A DNA stretch of 64,000 nt from positions 1 to 64,000 of the forward strand of contig NZ_WHNP01000022.1 of NCBI RefSeq assembly GCF_009362735.1. The letters run 5' to 3'. A program made the position numbers and the translations under genes. Shown here one piece after another: positions 1-8,637 of the stretch. Below the pieces are notes generated by a model that had not been told where the DNA came from, searched no databases, and was given only the letters and a program-made list of their open reading frames with translations. The stretch comes from Paraburkholderia franconis. GTDB lineage: Bacteria > Pseudomonadota > Gammaproteobacteria > Burkholderiales > Burkholderiaceae. Every line of letters begins with the position of its first letter. Within the stretch, counting starts at the first letter, position 1.

Positions 1-232
1 CGCAGTGACCGCCTGTCAGGCCGCACACCCCGCTGTCGCGCCACGCGTGGGACCAGTTATAAACCGATTGGCCGCTCACGCCGAGCTGCTCTGCGATGGC
101 CTTTGGCTTGATCTTGCGCCCAAGCATCAGCAGGCCCGCCGCTCGCGTGCGTATATCCCGATGCTTGTGATTGATCGACAGCTGTTGCAATGTAATTTTC
201 TCAGCTTCACTCAGCTCTACGACACACTTCAT
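1..232 (-). mobile_element. IS630-family transposase, N-terminal part, cut by window edge
   Basis: Reading the minus strand from an ATG at 232 gives an uninterrupted frame to the window edge (about 77 residues) that begins MKCVVELSEAEKITLQQL. It continues with an arginine-rich helix and a helix-turn-helix (AIAEQLGVSGQSVYNWSHAW, about residues 45-64). This is the usual N-terminal DNA-binding region of IS630/Tc1-type transposases. The DDE catalytic part would lie left of the window, so intactness cannot be judged. No terminal inverted repeat could be located between 233 and 463. Family assignment is from the HTH pattern only. Confidence 0.75.
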
Positions 233-463
233 TCACTATCCCGGCATCACGAAGGCGCCAGGATAGCGAAATTCAAATCAGTTGCCCAGGAACACTTACC
301 GACGTATTGCCCGATTATCGGTGTGCCTGGTACAAAACATGCGAATGGTTCGCGTGCTATATTGACCCGACTATCACAACCGCATACGCAATGCGGTGAG
401 CGAGCCACACATGCCTGCAATTCCGTATTACCGCTGGACCCTGATTTACCGCCGGACCCCGAT
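233..463. other. Intergenic: IS edge and EAL-gene upstream region
   Basis: No convincing gene is seen here. The stretch should contain the end of the IS630-type element and the promoter of the downstream phosphodiesterase, but I could not define a terminal repeat or a -35/-10 pair. The downstream reading frame stays open through this region, which is a GC-rich artefact rather than coding evidence. Confidence 0.5.
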
Positions 464-2053
464 GTGAGAAAGCTTTTCGCTTTCCGCAAACCCGCTTTTG
501 CGGGACGTGGCGTTACCCCGACGCTTGCGCTCATCGTCGCGGTGGCGTGTGGAATGTGCGTCATAGCAACGGCCGTCATCTGGGGAAAGCAGGCAGGCGA
601 CGAATCCGTGCGAGAGCGCGAGAGTCTGATCGCGCGCGATATGGTCGTGTCGATCGATCGCATACTCGACAACGTCGTCACGCGGCGACGCGTAGAACTG
701 CGCAGTCTCCCCGGGCAATCATGCGCGCTCGTCGCGTATCGTCTCGCCGAGTTGAAGACCTATGTTCACTATGTCCGCGCGATCGATCTCGTCGGGCATC
801 GGCGTCTATATTGCTCTTCGGCACTTGGGCCGATCGACGTTCCGCTGTTGGACTATCTGCAACCGGCACCGTCGGGTATCACAATCGGGCTGGCTGCCGG
901 CACGTTCAATCAGCCCGATACGCCCGTGATGCCGTTGTATGTCTCGACGGGACCGGACACGGGTTTGCTCTACGTCGTCGAGGCAGCCTATCTCGCCGAT
1001 GCGCTCGCGCATGGCGTGCGCTACGAAGCAGACCACGTCGTGCTCGTCGTGTCCAACACAGGCGCGCTGAACAACAGTGGCAACATGATTCCTGCCGACA
1101 GCGCAGCCGCGCGGCAAGGCACACGCGCATCGTCGACACGCTGGGCCTTCTCGATCGCCGTCGTCGCCGCGCCGGAATTCGTTTCGCACGCGCACTGGAA
1201 GTACGGTTTGCTGGCTGGCGCAGCGGCCCTGCTCGTGAATCTGCTGATCGCCGCCGCCTGGCTGATCGCGTTCGCTCCGCGCCGCCTGATGCTCGCCGCC
1301 GTACGACGCGGCCTCAAGCAAGGACAACTTCACCTCGCGTATCAACCCATCGTCGAAATCGCCACGCGCCGCATCGCGGGCGTTGAAGCACTGATTCGCT
1401 GGACGCATCCGAAATGGGGCCCCGTCAATCCCGGCGTATTCATGGTGGAAGTCGAGCGCAGCAGCCTGCTGCCTCGCATCACGCGTTTCGCGCTCGAGCG
1501 CGCGTCGGATGAAATCGCGCACAAGACGAAGGTCCGTCCCTTGCGCCTTGCAGTCAACATCGCGCCGATGGATCTGGAGCGCGACGGCTTCGTCGCGGAC
1601 GTGCTGGCCGTGAACCAGAAGCTCCCCGACGACATCACGCTCGTGCTCGAACTGACCGAGCGACTGCTGCTCCAGAAACATCCGCGAACGGAAGCGATCT
1701 TCCAGCGCCTGAAGGCGCACGGCGTGAAGTTCGCCATCGACGATTTCGGCACGCAGCACAGCAATCTCGATCTGCTCGGCCGCTTCCCGTTCGATTACGT
1801 GAAGATTGACGGGCAGTTCGTGCGGCAGATCGACAAGAAAGGATACGAACTGATCCGCGCGATTGCCGGCGTGGCCAAACACTACGGCATGGAAGTGATT
1901 GCCGAAGGCGTTGAAACGGCGGCCCAGCACGAAGCGCTGCGCAGCCTCGGCATTCCGTTCGGTCAAGGTTACTTTTATCAGCGCCCGGTGCCCGTCTCCG
2001 CGCTCTTCGTCGATGCCGATACGACGGCGCAAGGCGCAAGCGTCGTTCCTTAG
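464..2053 (+). CDS. CSS-motif sensor / EAL c-di-GMP phosphodiesterase
   Basis: About 529 aa from a GTG start. A membrane segment near residues 15-38 is followed by a periplasmic CSS-motif domain (literal CSS in LYCSSALG, with an upstream Cys in PGQSCAL), a second membrane segment and a C-terminal EAL domain. Catalytic signatures are present: EALIRW, LELTER, IDDFGTQHSNL, VKIDGQF and AEGVET, so the enzyme should hydrolyse c-di-GMP to pGpG. In enterobacterial relatives the periplasmic cysteines are redox-controlled by the Dsb system. The open frame extends to position 5, but those codons overlap the transposase antisense. GTG 464 is the last start that keeps the first membrane helix, although no clear ribosome site precedes it. 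Confidence 0.85.
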   Translation: MRKLFAFRKPAFAGRGVTPTLALIVAVACGMCVIATAVIWGKQAGDESVRERESLIARDMVVSIDRILDNVVTRRRVELRSLPGQSCALVAYRLAELKTYVHYVRAIDLVGHRRLYCSSALGPIDVPLLDYLQPAPSGITIGLAAGTFNQPDTPVMPLYVSTGPDTGLLYVVEAAYLADALAHGVRYEADHVVLVVSNTGALNNSGNMIPADSAAARQGTRASSTRWAFSIAVVAAPEFVSHAHWKYGLLAGAAALLVNLLIAAAWLIAFAPRRLMLAAVRRGLKQGQLHLAYQPIVEIATRRIAGVEALIRWTHPKWGPVNPGVFMVEVERSSLLPRITRFALERASDEIAHKTKVRPLRLAVNIAPMDLERDGFVADVLAVNQKLPDDITLVLELTERLLLQKHPRTEAIFQRLKAHGVKFAIDDFGTQHSNLDLLGRFPFDYVKIDGQFVRQIDKKGYELIRAIAGVAKHYGMEVIAEGVETAAQHEALRSLGIPFGQGYFYQRPVPVSALFVDADTTAQGASVVP

Positions 2054-2089
2054 AACGGCATCGCCGCCGCGTCATGCTGTCGGCTCGCT

Positions 2090-3463
2090 TTACGTGTCGA
2101 TCTCTTCGCCTTGCGCATCACGCGCCGCAATCTTGAGCTGACGCAGCTTGTGATAAAGCGTCTTCTTCGGCATGCCGAGCGCGTCGCTCGCATCGGCGAC
2201 GTTGCCGTGATGACGGCGCAGCATATCCTCGATCAGCATGCGCTCGAAGTACGCCATCTGTTCCGCGAGCGTGCCGCCTTTCGCCGCGCCTTTGTTCGGA
2301 TCGCTGCGTTCCGTCAGCAGACTGTCGCCCGCCAGCCCGAGCACGAAGCGGTCCGCGACGTTCTGCAATTCGCGCACATTGCCCGGCCACTGATGCGTCA
2401 TCAGCTCCGACACCTGCGCCGCCGACACGATGGGCGCAGGCTGTCCGAACCGGCGCGCGGCCGCGAGCACGAAATGCTCGAACAGCAGCGGCACGTCTTC
2501 GCGACGCTCGCGCAAAGGCGGCAGTTCGATCTGCGCGACGTTCAATCGATACAGCAGGTCCGAACGAAAGCGTCCGTCGGCGGATAGCTCCGCGAGATCG
2601 GCCTTCGATGCCGCGATCACCCGGCAATCGACGGATATCGATTCGTTCGCGCCCAGCCGCTCCAGCGTGCGTTCCTGCAACACGCGCAGCATCTTGATCT
2701 GCAGCGCGACGGGCATCGTTTCGATCTCGTCGAGAAAGAGCGTGCCGCCGTTCGCCCATTCGATCTTGCCGACACGCTTCTTGATCGCGCCCGTGAACGC
2801 GCCCGCCTCGTGACCGAACAGCTCGCTTTCGAAAATCTGCTCCGGCAGGCCACCGCAATTGAGCGCGACGAAATGGTTGTCGCGCCGCCCTCCGAAATCG
2901 TGCAGGCTGCGCGCGATCAGTTCTTTGCCCGTGCCCGTCTCGCCCGTAATCAGCACCGACACCGACGTATCGGCGAGACGCAATATCTTCTTGCGCACGT
3001 CGGCCATCGCGGGCGACTTGCCGAGCACCATCGCCTCGATGCCCTGCCAGTTGTGCAGCGCGGCCCGCAGCCCTTGCACTTCGAGCGTGAGCCGCCGCTT
3101 CTCGACGGCGCGCGCCACACGGCCCGCGATATGGTCGGAAGAGAACGGCTTCTCGATGAAGTCGTACGCACCGACCTGCATCGCGCCCACGGCCGTCGAT
3201 ATGTCGGCGTGTCCGCTGATCAGCACGACGGGGATCTGCGAATCGATCGCCATCACCTTGTCGAGCAGTTGCAATCCGTCGATGCCCGGCATCCGCACAT
3301 CCGATACGATCACGAACGGTGCGCCCGGCGCGACTTCACCGAGCGCCTCTTGCGCCGACGCATACGCGCTGACGGGAAAACCCGCCAGCGCAACCGCCTG
3401 CTCGACGCCGAAGCGAACGTTCTCGTCATCCTCGACGACGAGCACGCGAATCTCATCTCCCAT
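2090..3463 (-). CDS. DctD-like sigma54-dependent response regulator
   Basis: 457 aa. The receiver domain (about 1-125) has acidic pocket VVEDDEN, phospho-acceptor Asp in SDVRMPGIDG and the conserved Lys in EKPF. The AAA+ domain (about 145-385) has Walker A GETGTGKE, the sigma54-contacting loop GAFTGA and Walker B GGTLFLDEIE. A Fis-type HTH closes the protein (NVADASDALGMPKKTLYHKL). It should activate sigma54 RNA polymerase when phosphorylated by the kinase encoded immediately upstream. Its ATG overlaps the kinase stop by 11 nt, implying translational coupling. The likely target is the adjacent transporter, which has a -24/-12 promoter. Domain order and the GAFTGA loop match DctD/AauR-type regulators. 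Confidence 0.93.
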   Translation of the reverse strand: MGDEIRVLVVEDDENVRFGVEQAVALAGFPVSAYASAQEALGEVAPGAPFVIVSDVRMPGIDGLQLLDKVMAIDSQIPVVLISGHADISTAVGAMQVGAYDFIEKPFSSDHIAGRVARAVEKRRLTLEVQGLRAALHNWQGIEAMVLGKSPAMADVRKKILRLADTSVSVLITGETGTGKELIARSLHDFGGRRDNHFVALNCGGLPEQIFESELFGHEAGAFTGAIKKRVGKIEWANGGTLFLDEIETMPVALQIKMLRVLQERTLERLGANESISVDCRVIAASKADLAELSADGRFRSDLLYRLNVAQIELPPLRERREDVPLLFEHFVLAAARRFGQPAPIVSAAQVSELMTHQWPGNVRELQNVADRFVLGLAGDSLLTERSDPNKGAAKGGTLAEQMAYFERMLIEDMLRRHHGNVADASDALGMPKKTLYHKLRQLKIAARDAQGEEIDT

Positions 3464-5360
3464 GGGCCATCCTCTGCGACGTCGCCGCCGCGAATTCGAT
3501 AGTGAATTGTGCGCCGCCTTCTGCATCGCTGCGTACGCCGCTGTCTGCGCGATTCGAAGCGGTGATCTTCGCGCCGAAGCCTTCGACGATGCGCGACGTG
3601 ATCGCGAGCCCCAGGCCGAGTCCATGCCCGCGCGGCTTGGTCGTGACAAACGGCTCGAACAGATGCGCGAGCACTTCGGGCGCGATGCCCGCGCCGCTAT
3701 CGGCGATCGTGAAGAGCACGCGGTCGCATTCGTCAGGCTCGCCGGCGGCGATGGTGATGACACGCTTCTCCTGGTTGCGCACGGCATCGAGCGCATTGCC
3801 GAGCAGATTCACAATGACCTGCTGCAACTGGCTCGACTCCGCCCACACCATCGTCCCCGATGCAATCTTCACGTCGAGTCGTACGTCTTCGTCGCGAATG
3901 CGCGCATCGTAGATGAGCCGCGCGTGCGCGACCGCTTCGTTGAGCGATACGGCGACGCGCTCGACCTCCGGCTTGCGCGCGAACGTCTTCAGCTCCGCCG
4001 TCAACACGGCCATGCTGTCGACGAGTTTTGCAACGCGTTCGAGATTCGCAACGGCCTGCGCCGGCTGGTTGCGCTCGAAGAAGGTGCGTGCGTTATCGCA
4101 CAGCGTCCGGATGGCGACGAGCGGCTGATTCAGTTCGTGCGTGAGGCCCGCGGCCATCTGCCCGAGCACGGCCAGCTTGCCCGCGTGCACGACTTCCTGC
4201 TGCGTATCGCGCAGACGCTGCTCAGTGCGCTTGCGCTCGACGATTTCCTGCTGCATGCGTTCGTTCGTCGCCGTCAATGCCGCCGTGCGCTGCGCGACGG
4301 TGATTTCGAGCTGGTCGTTTGCGCGACGCAACGCATCTTGCGCGTTGAGCTTTTCGGCGATCGTCCGGCGGCGCTGGATCGCGTACAGCGCATAGAGGCC
4401 GGCGATCAGGAAAGCGCCCGTCACGAACGCGAGCGCAAGCTGCTGCTGATGCCGCGCGCCCACGACGTCGAGCAGCACCATCATCGAATCGCCCGCTTGC
4501 GGCGCGGACCGCGACATCACGAGAAAGCGCGTCGTCTTGCCAGGACGACGCCAGTCGGGAAAGCGGCCGATCCACGCATCGCCGTTCCAGTCGCCGACGC
4601 GTTGGTACGGCAGCGCATCGACGTTGCGGCCCGCGTATTGACGCGAAGCCTGAATCTCGCGCTGCTGTTGCGCGGTGATGGGCCGCAGCGCGGTGAACTT
4701 CCACGCGGGCACTGTCGAGATGACGACCACACCGTTGCCGTCGATGACCATCGCCGCTTCGCCGGGCGCGCGCCATGCGGATTCGAGCGCATCGACGCTC
4801 ACCTTCACGGCCGCCGCGCCGATCGGCTTGCCCGCATCGCGCACCGCGCTCGCGAAGTACAGCCCGGGCATGCCCGTGTTCGTGCCGATGCCGAAGAAGC
4901 GCCCCGAGCCGCGCGCGAGCGCGTCCTTGAAGTACGGCCGATACGAAACGTTGGTGCCGACGAAGCTGAGCGACTGGTTCCAGTTGCTCGCGGCGATCAC
5001 GGAGCCTTGCAGGTCGATCACGTCGACGGCGAGGCTGCCCGCATCGTTGTTCACCGCTTCGAGGTAAGTGTCGACGTCGTGCAGCAGCTCGGGCGATGCC
5101 CCCGAGCCTGCGGCCAGCAACGCGCGCACGCTGTCCTGCCGTGCGACGATGGCGGGCATCATCTCGAAGCGGCCAAGCTCGCTCTTCAGGCTTGCCGTGT
5201 ACAGGTCCAGCCGGTGCGCGCCGACTTCAGCGAGCGCGTCGATCGCGCGGTCCCATGCGAACTCGACGGCCGCCGCAGCCACGCCGAAATACAGCGCGGC
5301 TGCGGCGGCCCATCCCCACAACGGTATCCCTCTTATTCTCACGCGCACGTTCAGCCTCAT
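3453..5360 (-). CDS. DctB-like membrane sensor histidine kinase
   Basis: About 635 aa. N-terminal membrane helix (LWGWAAAAALYFGVAAAA), a long periplasmic double-Cache-like sensor region, and a second helix near residue 315 (LALAFVTGAFLIAGLYALYA). A coiled linker, HisKA and HATPase follow. The phospho-acceptor His lies in LTHELNQPLVAIRT. N box VNLLGNALDAV, G1 DSGAGI and G2 GLGLGLAI are intact. The membrane layout and the HELNQP box are those of C4-dicarboxylate kinases of the DctB type. The ATG at 5360 is chosen because the membrane helix follows directly; the frame stays open 123 nt further upstream. The neighbouring transporter suggests a hydroxycarboxylate such as malate or citrate as ligand, which is inference. 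Confidence 0.9.
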   Translation of the reverse strand: MRLNVRVRIRGIPLWGWAAAAALYFGVAAAAVEFAWDRAIDALAEVGAHRLDLYTASLKSELGRFEMMPAIVARQDSVRALLAAGSGASPELLHDVDTYLEAVNNDAGSLAVDVIDLQGSVIAASNWNQSLSFVGTNVSYRPYFKDALARGSGRFFGIGTNTGMPGLYFASAVRDAGKPIGAAAVKVSVDALESAWRAPGEAAMVIDGNGVVVISTVPAWKFTALRPITAQQQREIQASRQYAGRNVDALPYQRVGDWNGDAWIGRFPDWRRPGKTTRFLVMSRSAPQAGDSMMVLLDVVGARHQQQLALAFVTGAFLIAGLYALYAIQRRRTIAEKLNAQDALRRANDQLEITVAQRTAALTATNERMQQEIVERKRTEQRLRDTQQEVVHAGKLAVLGQMAAGLTHELNQPLVAIRTLCDNARTFFERNQPAQAVANLERVAKLVDSMAVLTAELKTFARKPEVERVAVSLNEAVAHARLIYDARIRDEDVRLDVKIASGTMVWAESSQLQQVIVNLLGNALDAVRNQEKRVITIAAGEPDECDRVLFTIADSGAGIAPEVLAHLFEPFVTTKPRGHGLGLGLAITSRIVEGFGAKITASNRADSGVRSDAEGGAQFTIEFAAATSQRMAHGR

Positions 5361-5466
5361 CGGTACGCAATGCCTGTTGGCGAAAGGCGCGTGAGCCGCG
5401 CTCGACACCCAGCGACGCCCGCGCCGCGCGTTGCAGCATGGTCGGGCCGCGTCGGGCAACGGCGCA

Positions 5467-6831
5467 TCAACCGAAATGCGCAAGCAGGATCAGCGTCAGC
5501 GTGACCACGATCGCGCCGCCAATACGCGTGGCGATCTGCGCGAACGGCATCAGCGTCATGCGGTTCGCGGCCGTCAGAATCGCGACGTCGCCCGTGCCGC
5601 CCTGGCCGCTGTGGCAGGCGTTCACGATCGCCGTGTCGATAGGGTACATCTTCAACAGACGCGCAACCACAAAGCCCGTGCCCATCAGCGTCGCAACCGT
5701 CGCGACGATCGTCACGATGTTGGCGAACGTGAACGCGGCGATCAGCTTGTCCCACGGCGTCATCGCGACGCCGATCGCGAACAGCAGCGGATACGTGACG
5801 GCCGTCGAGAAGAACTTGTAGACGACGAACGCGCCTTCTTGCAGTTGCGGCGACACGGCGCGCGCGAGCTTCACGAGCACCGCGAGAAACAGCATCGCGA
5901 CGGGCGCCGGCAAGCCGAACATATCGCGGCACGCCAGGCCGAGCAGATAGAGCGTGATCGCCGTGATACCCGCCGCCGCGATATGCGTCACGTCGATATG
6001 GCCGGTGATTTCTTCTTTCACGGGGTCCATTTCATCCGTCTCGCCGACCTGCAGACGCCCTTCGCCCGTCAGATGCGGAAAGCGCTTGCCGAGCATGTCG
6101 AGCGCGCCGGAGAGCACGATCGCCGTCAGGCTGCCGAGCATCACGGGCGGCAGCACTTGCGCGAACAGCTCGCCTTGCGGCAGATGCATGATCTCCGAGT
6201 AGCCGACCGACAGCGGAATCGCGCCCTCGCCCACGCCGCCCGCCATGATGGGCACGACGATATACAGCAGCGTGTGACGCACGCCGAGCCCGAACGCCGC
6301 GCCGACGGCCGTGCCGACGAGCGCAGCCGCAATCGAACCGGCAGCGAGCGGCACGAAGATCTTCAGGAAGCCCTGAATCAGCACGCGCCGGTCCATGCTC
6401 AGAATGCTGCCGACGATGATCGACGCGATGAACAGGTACAGGAAGTTCGTCTGCTTGGTGAACTCGGTGGTGAGGTGGAGGATCGGCTTCGGCAGCAGGT
6501 GATAGAAGGTCAGCGCGGAAGGCACGAAGGTCGCGCAGATCGCGGCGGCGCCGATGTTGCGAAGAATCGGCAGACGTTTGCCCAGCTCGGCGCACGTGAA
6601 GCCGAAAAACGCGAGCACGGCGATCGCCATCGATATCTCGCCGGGCACCTTGCCCGTCACGGCGAAGCCTGCGATCAGCGCGAGCAGGATGAAATAAACG
6701 GGCAGCGGAATGATGCCGATCCGGTATTCCATCAGCTTCCACCAGCCTTCCGGCCAGAAGCGGGTTTTGCTGTCGGATTGCTGCGCGGAAATCGGCTGCG
6801 AGTGGCTCGGGGCGTGGGAACTCGTTTGCAA
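5467..6831 (-). CDS. 2-hydroxycarboxylate transporter (CitS family)
   Basis: 454 aa polytopic membrane protein of the 2-hydroxycarboxylate transporter family (Na+ or H+ symport of citrate or malate). The two hallmark re-entrant-loop GG motifs are visible: MAGGVGEGAIPLS in the first half and CHSGQGGTGDVAIL in the second. The start is probably TTG at 6831: an AGGAG at 6839-6843 sits 7 nt upstream, whereas the ATG at 6879 has no such site. It lies just upstream of, and on the same strand as, the sensor kinase/regulator pair. It carries its own sigma54-type promoter, so it is likely the main target of that two-component system. The exact substrate cannot be told from sequence. Confidence 0.88.
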   Translation of the reverse strand: MQTSSHAPSHSQPISAQQSDSKTRFWPEGWWKLMEYRIGIIPLPVYFILLALIAGFAVTGKVPGEISMAIAVLAFFGFTCAELGKRLPILRNIGAAAICATFVPSALTFYHLLPKPILHLTTEFTKQTNFLYLFIASIIVGSILSMDRRVLIQGFLKIFVPLAAGSIAAALVGTAVGAAFGLGVRHTLLYIVVPIMAGGVGEGAIPLSVGYSEIMHLPQGELFAQVLPPVMLGSLTAIVLSGALDMLGKRFPHLTGEGRLQVGETDEMDPVKEEITGHIDVTHIAAAGITAITLYLLGLACRDMFGLPAPVAMLFLAVLVKLARAVSPQLQEGAFVVYKFFSTAVTYPLLFAIGVAMTPWDKLIAAFTFANIVTIVATVATLMGTGFVVARLLKMYPIDTAIVNACHSGQGGTGDVAILTAANRMTLMPFAQIATRIGGAIVVTLTLILLAHFG

Positions 6832-6913
6832 AGCATGTCTCCTTGATTTGAGTGCGCGGACTATCGCTGCGTCACGCATCGTGATGGCCTCGTGGCCAGT
6901 GGGCGGCTATAGC

Positions 6914-6928
6914 GCAAGGCCCATGCCA
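6914..6928 (-). promoter_or_regulatory. sigma54 (-24/-12) promoter of the CitS-family transporter
   Basis: On the minus strand the sequence reads TGGCATG-GGCC-TTGC, close to the TGGCACG-N4-TTGC consensus, with the invariant GG and GC separated by exactly 10 nt. The predicted transcription start near 6902 leaves a leader of about 70 nt before the TTG start at 6831. A GAFTGA-type activator gene lies two genes downstream. Confidence 0.8.
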
Positions 6929-7009
6929 GAATCCGGTCGGCGCGCACCGCTCCATCTCATTGATTTGATTGAATTTTTATCGAACCAGAAAGTGCGGACG
7001 GCCGCGTCG

Positions 7010-7054
7010 TTCTGAGATTTCAGAATTGGGCTGATGAGGAGGCCGAGATTTCAG
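7010..7054. promoter_or_regulatory. Tandem upstream activator repeats (candidate DctD-like sites)
   Basis: The 10-mer GAGATTTCAG occurs at 7014-7023 and again at 7045-7054, a 31-bp step (about three helical turns). The first copy also sits in a perfect inverted repeat TTCTGA-GATT-TCAGAA (7010-7025). The pair lies about 85-130 bp upstream of the -24/-12 element, the usual place for enhancer sites of sigma54 activators. It also lies just before the divergent gene at 7098. Confidence 0.55.
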
Positions 7055-7097
7055 CCATTCGCTAGAATCTCCGCGATGGACTCAACGCGGAGGAACG

Positions 7098-7526
7098 ATG
7101 GAAAGCACGTGGCAATTCCAGATCAGGATCACCGTGGCCGACGAACGGGCCAGCGCGTTGCGCGCGGACCCCGCATCGGACAGCTATCCGCCCCTGCGCG
7201 AGATCTTGCGGCGGCACAAGGCGTCGCTGAAATGCCAGTTCGACGCATTCGCCGATTACGTCAAGGAAGCGGAAGCGATGGGCACGTCGGCGTACCGGCT
7301 ATACGAATGGACCCGGCAAACGATCGAGAATCCCGAGAAGAAGGCGAAGTACTTGCGGTCCTTTACCGTGTATGTAGAAGGCCAAGAGGTGTACGACAAG
7401 GCGATCGCCGATTCGCTCGCGGCGGCACTGTCGGCGCTGCCCAGCGATGCGGGCATCGAGCGCGTTTTCAAATACGACACCAATCCGGCGAATAATCCGC
7501 AGCCGCCGCAAGCGAATCGCGGTTGA
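7098..7526 (+). CDS. Conserved hypothetical protein, 142 aa
   Basis: I do not recognise a named family. The 142-aa product is soluble and acidic-to-neutral, with no signal peptide or membrane helix. A basic segment REILRRHKASLKCQF and an aromatic middle part (SAYRLYEWTRQTIENPEKKAKYLRSFTVYV, split here only for description) look like a helical domain. An AACGGAGGAACG-like ribosome site precedes the ATG. The stop codon is created inside the first unit of an 11-bp tandem repeat, so the last residues (QANRG) derive partly from the repeat. Transcription is divergent from the CitS-family gene. Confidence 0.65.
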   Translation: MESTWQFQIRITVADERASALRADPASDSYPPLREILRRHKASLKCQFDAFADYVKEAEAMGTSAYRLYEWTRQTIENPEKKAKYLRSFTVYVEGQEVYDKAIADSLAAALSALPSDAGIERVFKYDTNPANNPQPPQANRG

Positions 7527-7590
7527 ATCGCGGTTGAATCGCGGTTGAATCGCGGTTGAATCGCGGTTGAATCGCGGTTGAATCGCGGTT
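7514..7590. repeat. 11-bp tandem repeat, 7 copies
   Basis: Seven perfect head-to-tail copies of GAATCGCGGTT run from 7514 to 7590. The first copy supplies the TGA stop of the gene ending at 7526, so copy-number change downstream would not alter that protein. The array lies between two convergent genes (7098 plus strand, ohr minus strand). It has no spacers, so it is not a CRISPR array. Confidence 0.95.
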
Positions 7591-7657
7591 AAGCGACCGG
7601 ACAGGCGGTCCGCGCGTCCCATTCACGAAAGAGATCTGGCGGACCGACTCAAGCACA

Positions 7658-8074
7658 TCACACAAGCGCGATTTCAACGTCGATATTGCCGCGCGTCGCC
7701 TTCGAGTACGGGCAGGTCTGATGCGCGGTATCGACGATTGCTTGCGCGACGTCGCGTGCCACGCCCGGCAGGCTCACGTTCAGGCGCGCCTGCAGAAAGT
7801 AACCGCCCTCGCCCGTGCCGAGGTCAACTTCGGCGTCGACGCTCGCGTCGGCGGGCAACGTCACTTTCAGCTCGCGCGCTGCGAGACCCATCGCGCCGAT
7901 GAAGCAGGCCGACCAGCCCGCCGCAAAAAGCTGCTCGGGGTTCGTGCCCTTGCCGTTCGTGCCGGGCGTCGAAAGCTGGATATCCAGCCGGCCATCCGAA
8001 CTGCGCGACGCGCCTTCACGTCCACCCGACGTGTGGGTCTCGCCTGTGTAGATTACGTTTTCGATGCGCGCCAT
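7658..8074 (-). CDS. ohr: Organic hydroperoxide resistance protein Ohr
   Basis: 138 aa OsmC/Ohr-fold thiol peroxidase that reduces organic hydroperoxides, normally as a homodimer using lipoylated partners. The two catalytic cysteines are visible in AGWSACFIGA and HQTCPYSKATRGN, with the supporting Arg and Glu of the Ohr subfamily (SGGREGAS; GTNPEQLFAAG). An AAGGAA ribosome site precedes the ATG. Only 28 nt separate it from the small secreted-protein gene upstream, so both are probably expressed from the OhrR-controlled promoter near 8507. Confidence 0.96.
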   Translation of the reverse strand: MARIENVIYTGETHTSGGREGASRSSDGRLDIQLSTPGTNGKGTNPEQLFAAGWSACFIGAMGLAARELKVTLPADASVDAEVDLGTGEGGYFLQARLNVSLPGVARDVAQAIVDTAHQTCPYSKATRGNIDVEIALV

Positions 8075-8102
8075 AATTATTTCCTTCGCGTGTTGTGTGT
8101 GA

Positions 8103-8378
8103 TTAGTGATGCTTGAAGGTCGAGCCGAAGTCGCTAGCGATCACGCGATGCCCCGACTGAACCGCCGAATCCGTCACACCGCCCAGCGCGCCCATGTTCT
8201 CGTTGCCCGTCGCTTCGTGGCCAGCGTCTGCAACGATCGCGGCGGCACCTTGCTGGGAAGCCGGCGCGCCCTGGCTCGGGTTGTAGTGCGGCGCGGGACC
8301 GTATCCGCTCGCGAAAGCGGAAGCAGAAGCGGCAACACTCGCTGCAACGAAAACTGCGGCCTTGAAGAACTTGCTCAT
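8103..8378 (-). CDS. Small secreted protein upstream of ohr
   Basis: 91 aa. A clear Sec signal peptide (MSKFFKAAVFVAASVAASAS, cleavage probably after AFA) is followed by a short Gly/Ala/Gln-rich mature region with no cysteine and several His at the C-terminus (FKHH). The second of two adjacent ATGs is preferred because GGAG lies 7 nt before it. Function is unknown. Its position between two OhrR-type operators and ohr suggests it is made together with Ohr during peroxide stress. Confidence 0.75.
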   Translation of the reverse strand: MSKFFKAAVFVAASVAASASAFASGYGPAPHYNPSQGAPASQQGAAAIVADAGHEATGNENMGALGGVTDSAVQSGHRVIASDFGSTFKHH

Positions 8379-8491
8379 CATTTCTCTCCGGTAGTTGAAG
8401 GCCCTCGGTCGAGGGCACTCTGTCTGTCTACAAATCGCTGATCGATGCGGACTGACGCTTTCGCCTCATCATCGCCGACACAACAACTTAC

Positions 8492-8559
8492 GCGATTAAA
8501 TCGCATGCGATGCATTCTAGGAGAAAACCGGATACATATCAAGCATGCGATTCAATCGC
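8492..8559 (-). promoter_or_regulatory. OhrR-controlled promoter with two palindromic operators
   Basis: On the minus strand, TTGATA (8537-8542) and TAGAAT (8514-8519) are separated by 17 nt. GCGATTAAATCGC (8492-8504) lies just after the -10 and GCGATTCAATCGC (8547-8559) just before the -35. The same 13-bp palindrome recurs in front of ohrR. The promoter drives the small secreted-protein gene and, by proximity, ohr. Confidence 0.75.
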
Positions 8560-8637
8560 GTACGATCATTTTTTGAAAAATACTTGTATGAAAAGGAGTG
8601 CGCGGGGATCGGCATTGGGCCGGGTGCGCGTAAACGT

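Noticed and set aside
464..2053. Longer EAL protein starting at position 5
   Set aside because: The extra 153 codons are antisense to the transposase and intergenic DNA and show no protein-like pattern.
2859..5504. 881-codon plus-strand open frame
   Set aside because: It lies antisense to the regulator/kinase genes, is His/Arg-rich with no domain, and results from high GC3 on the coding strand.
7514..7590. CRISPR array
   Set aside because: Units are 11 bp, directly adjacent and without spacers; no cas gene in the window.
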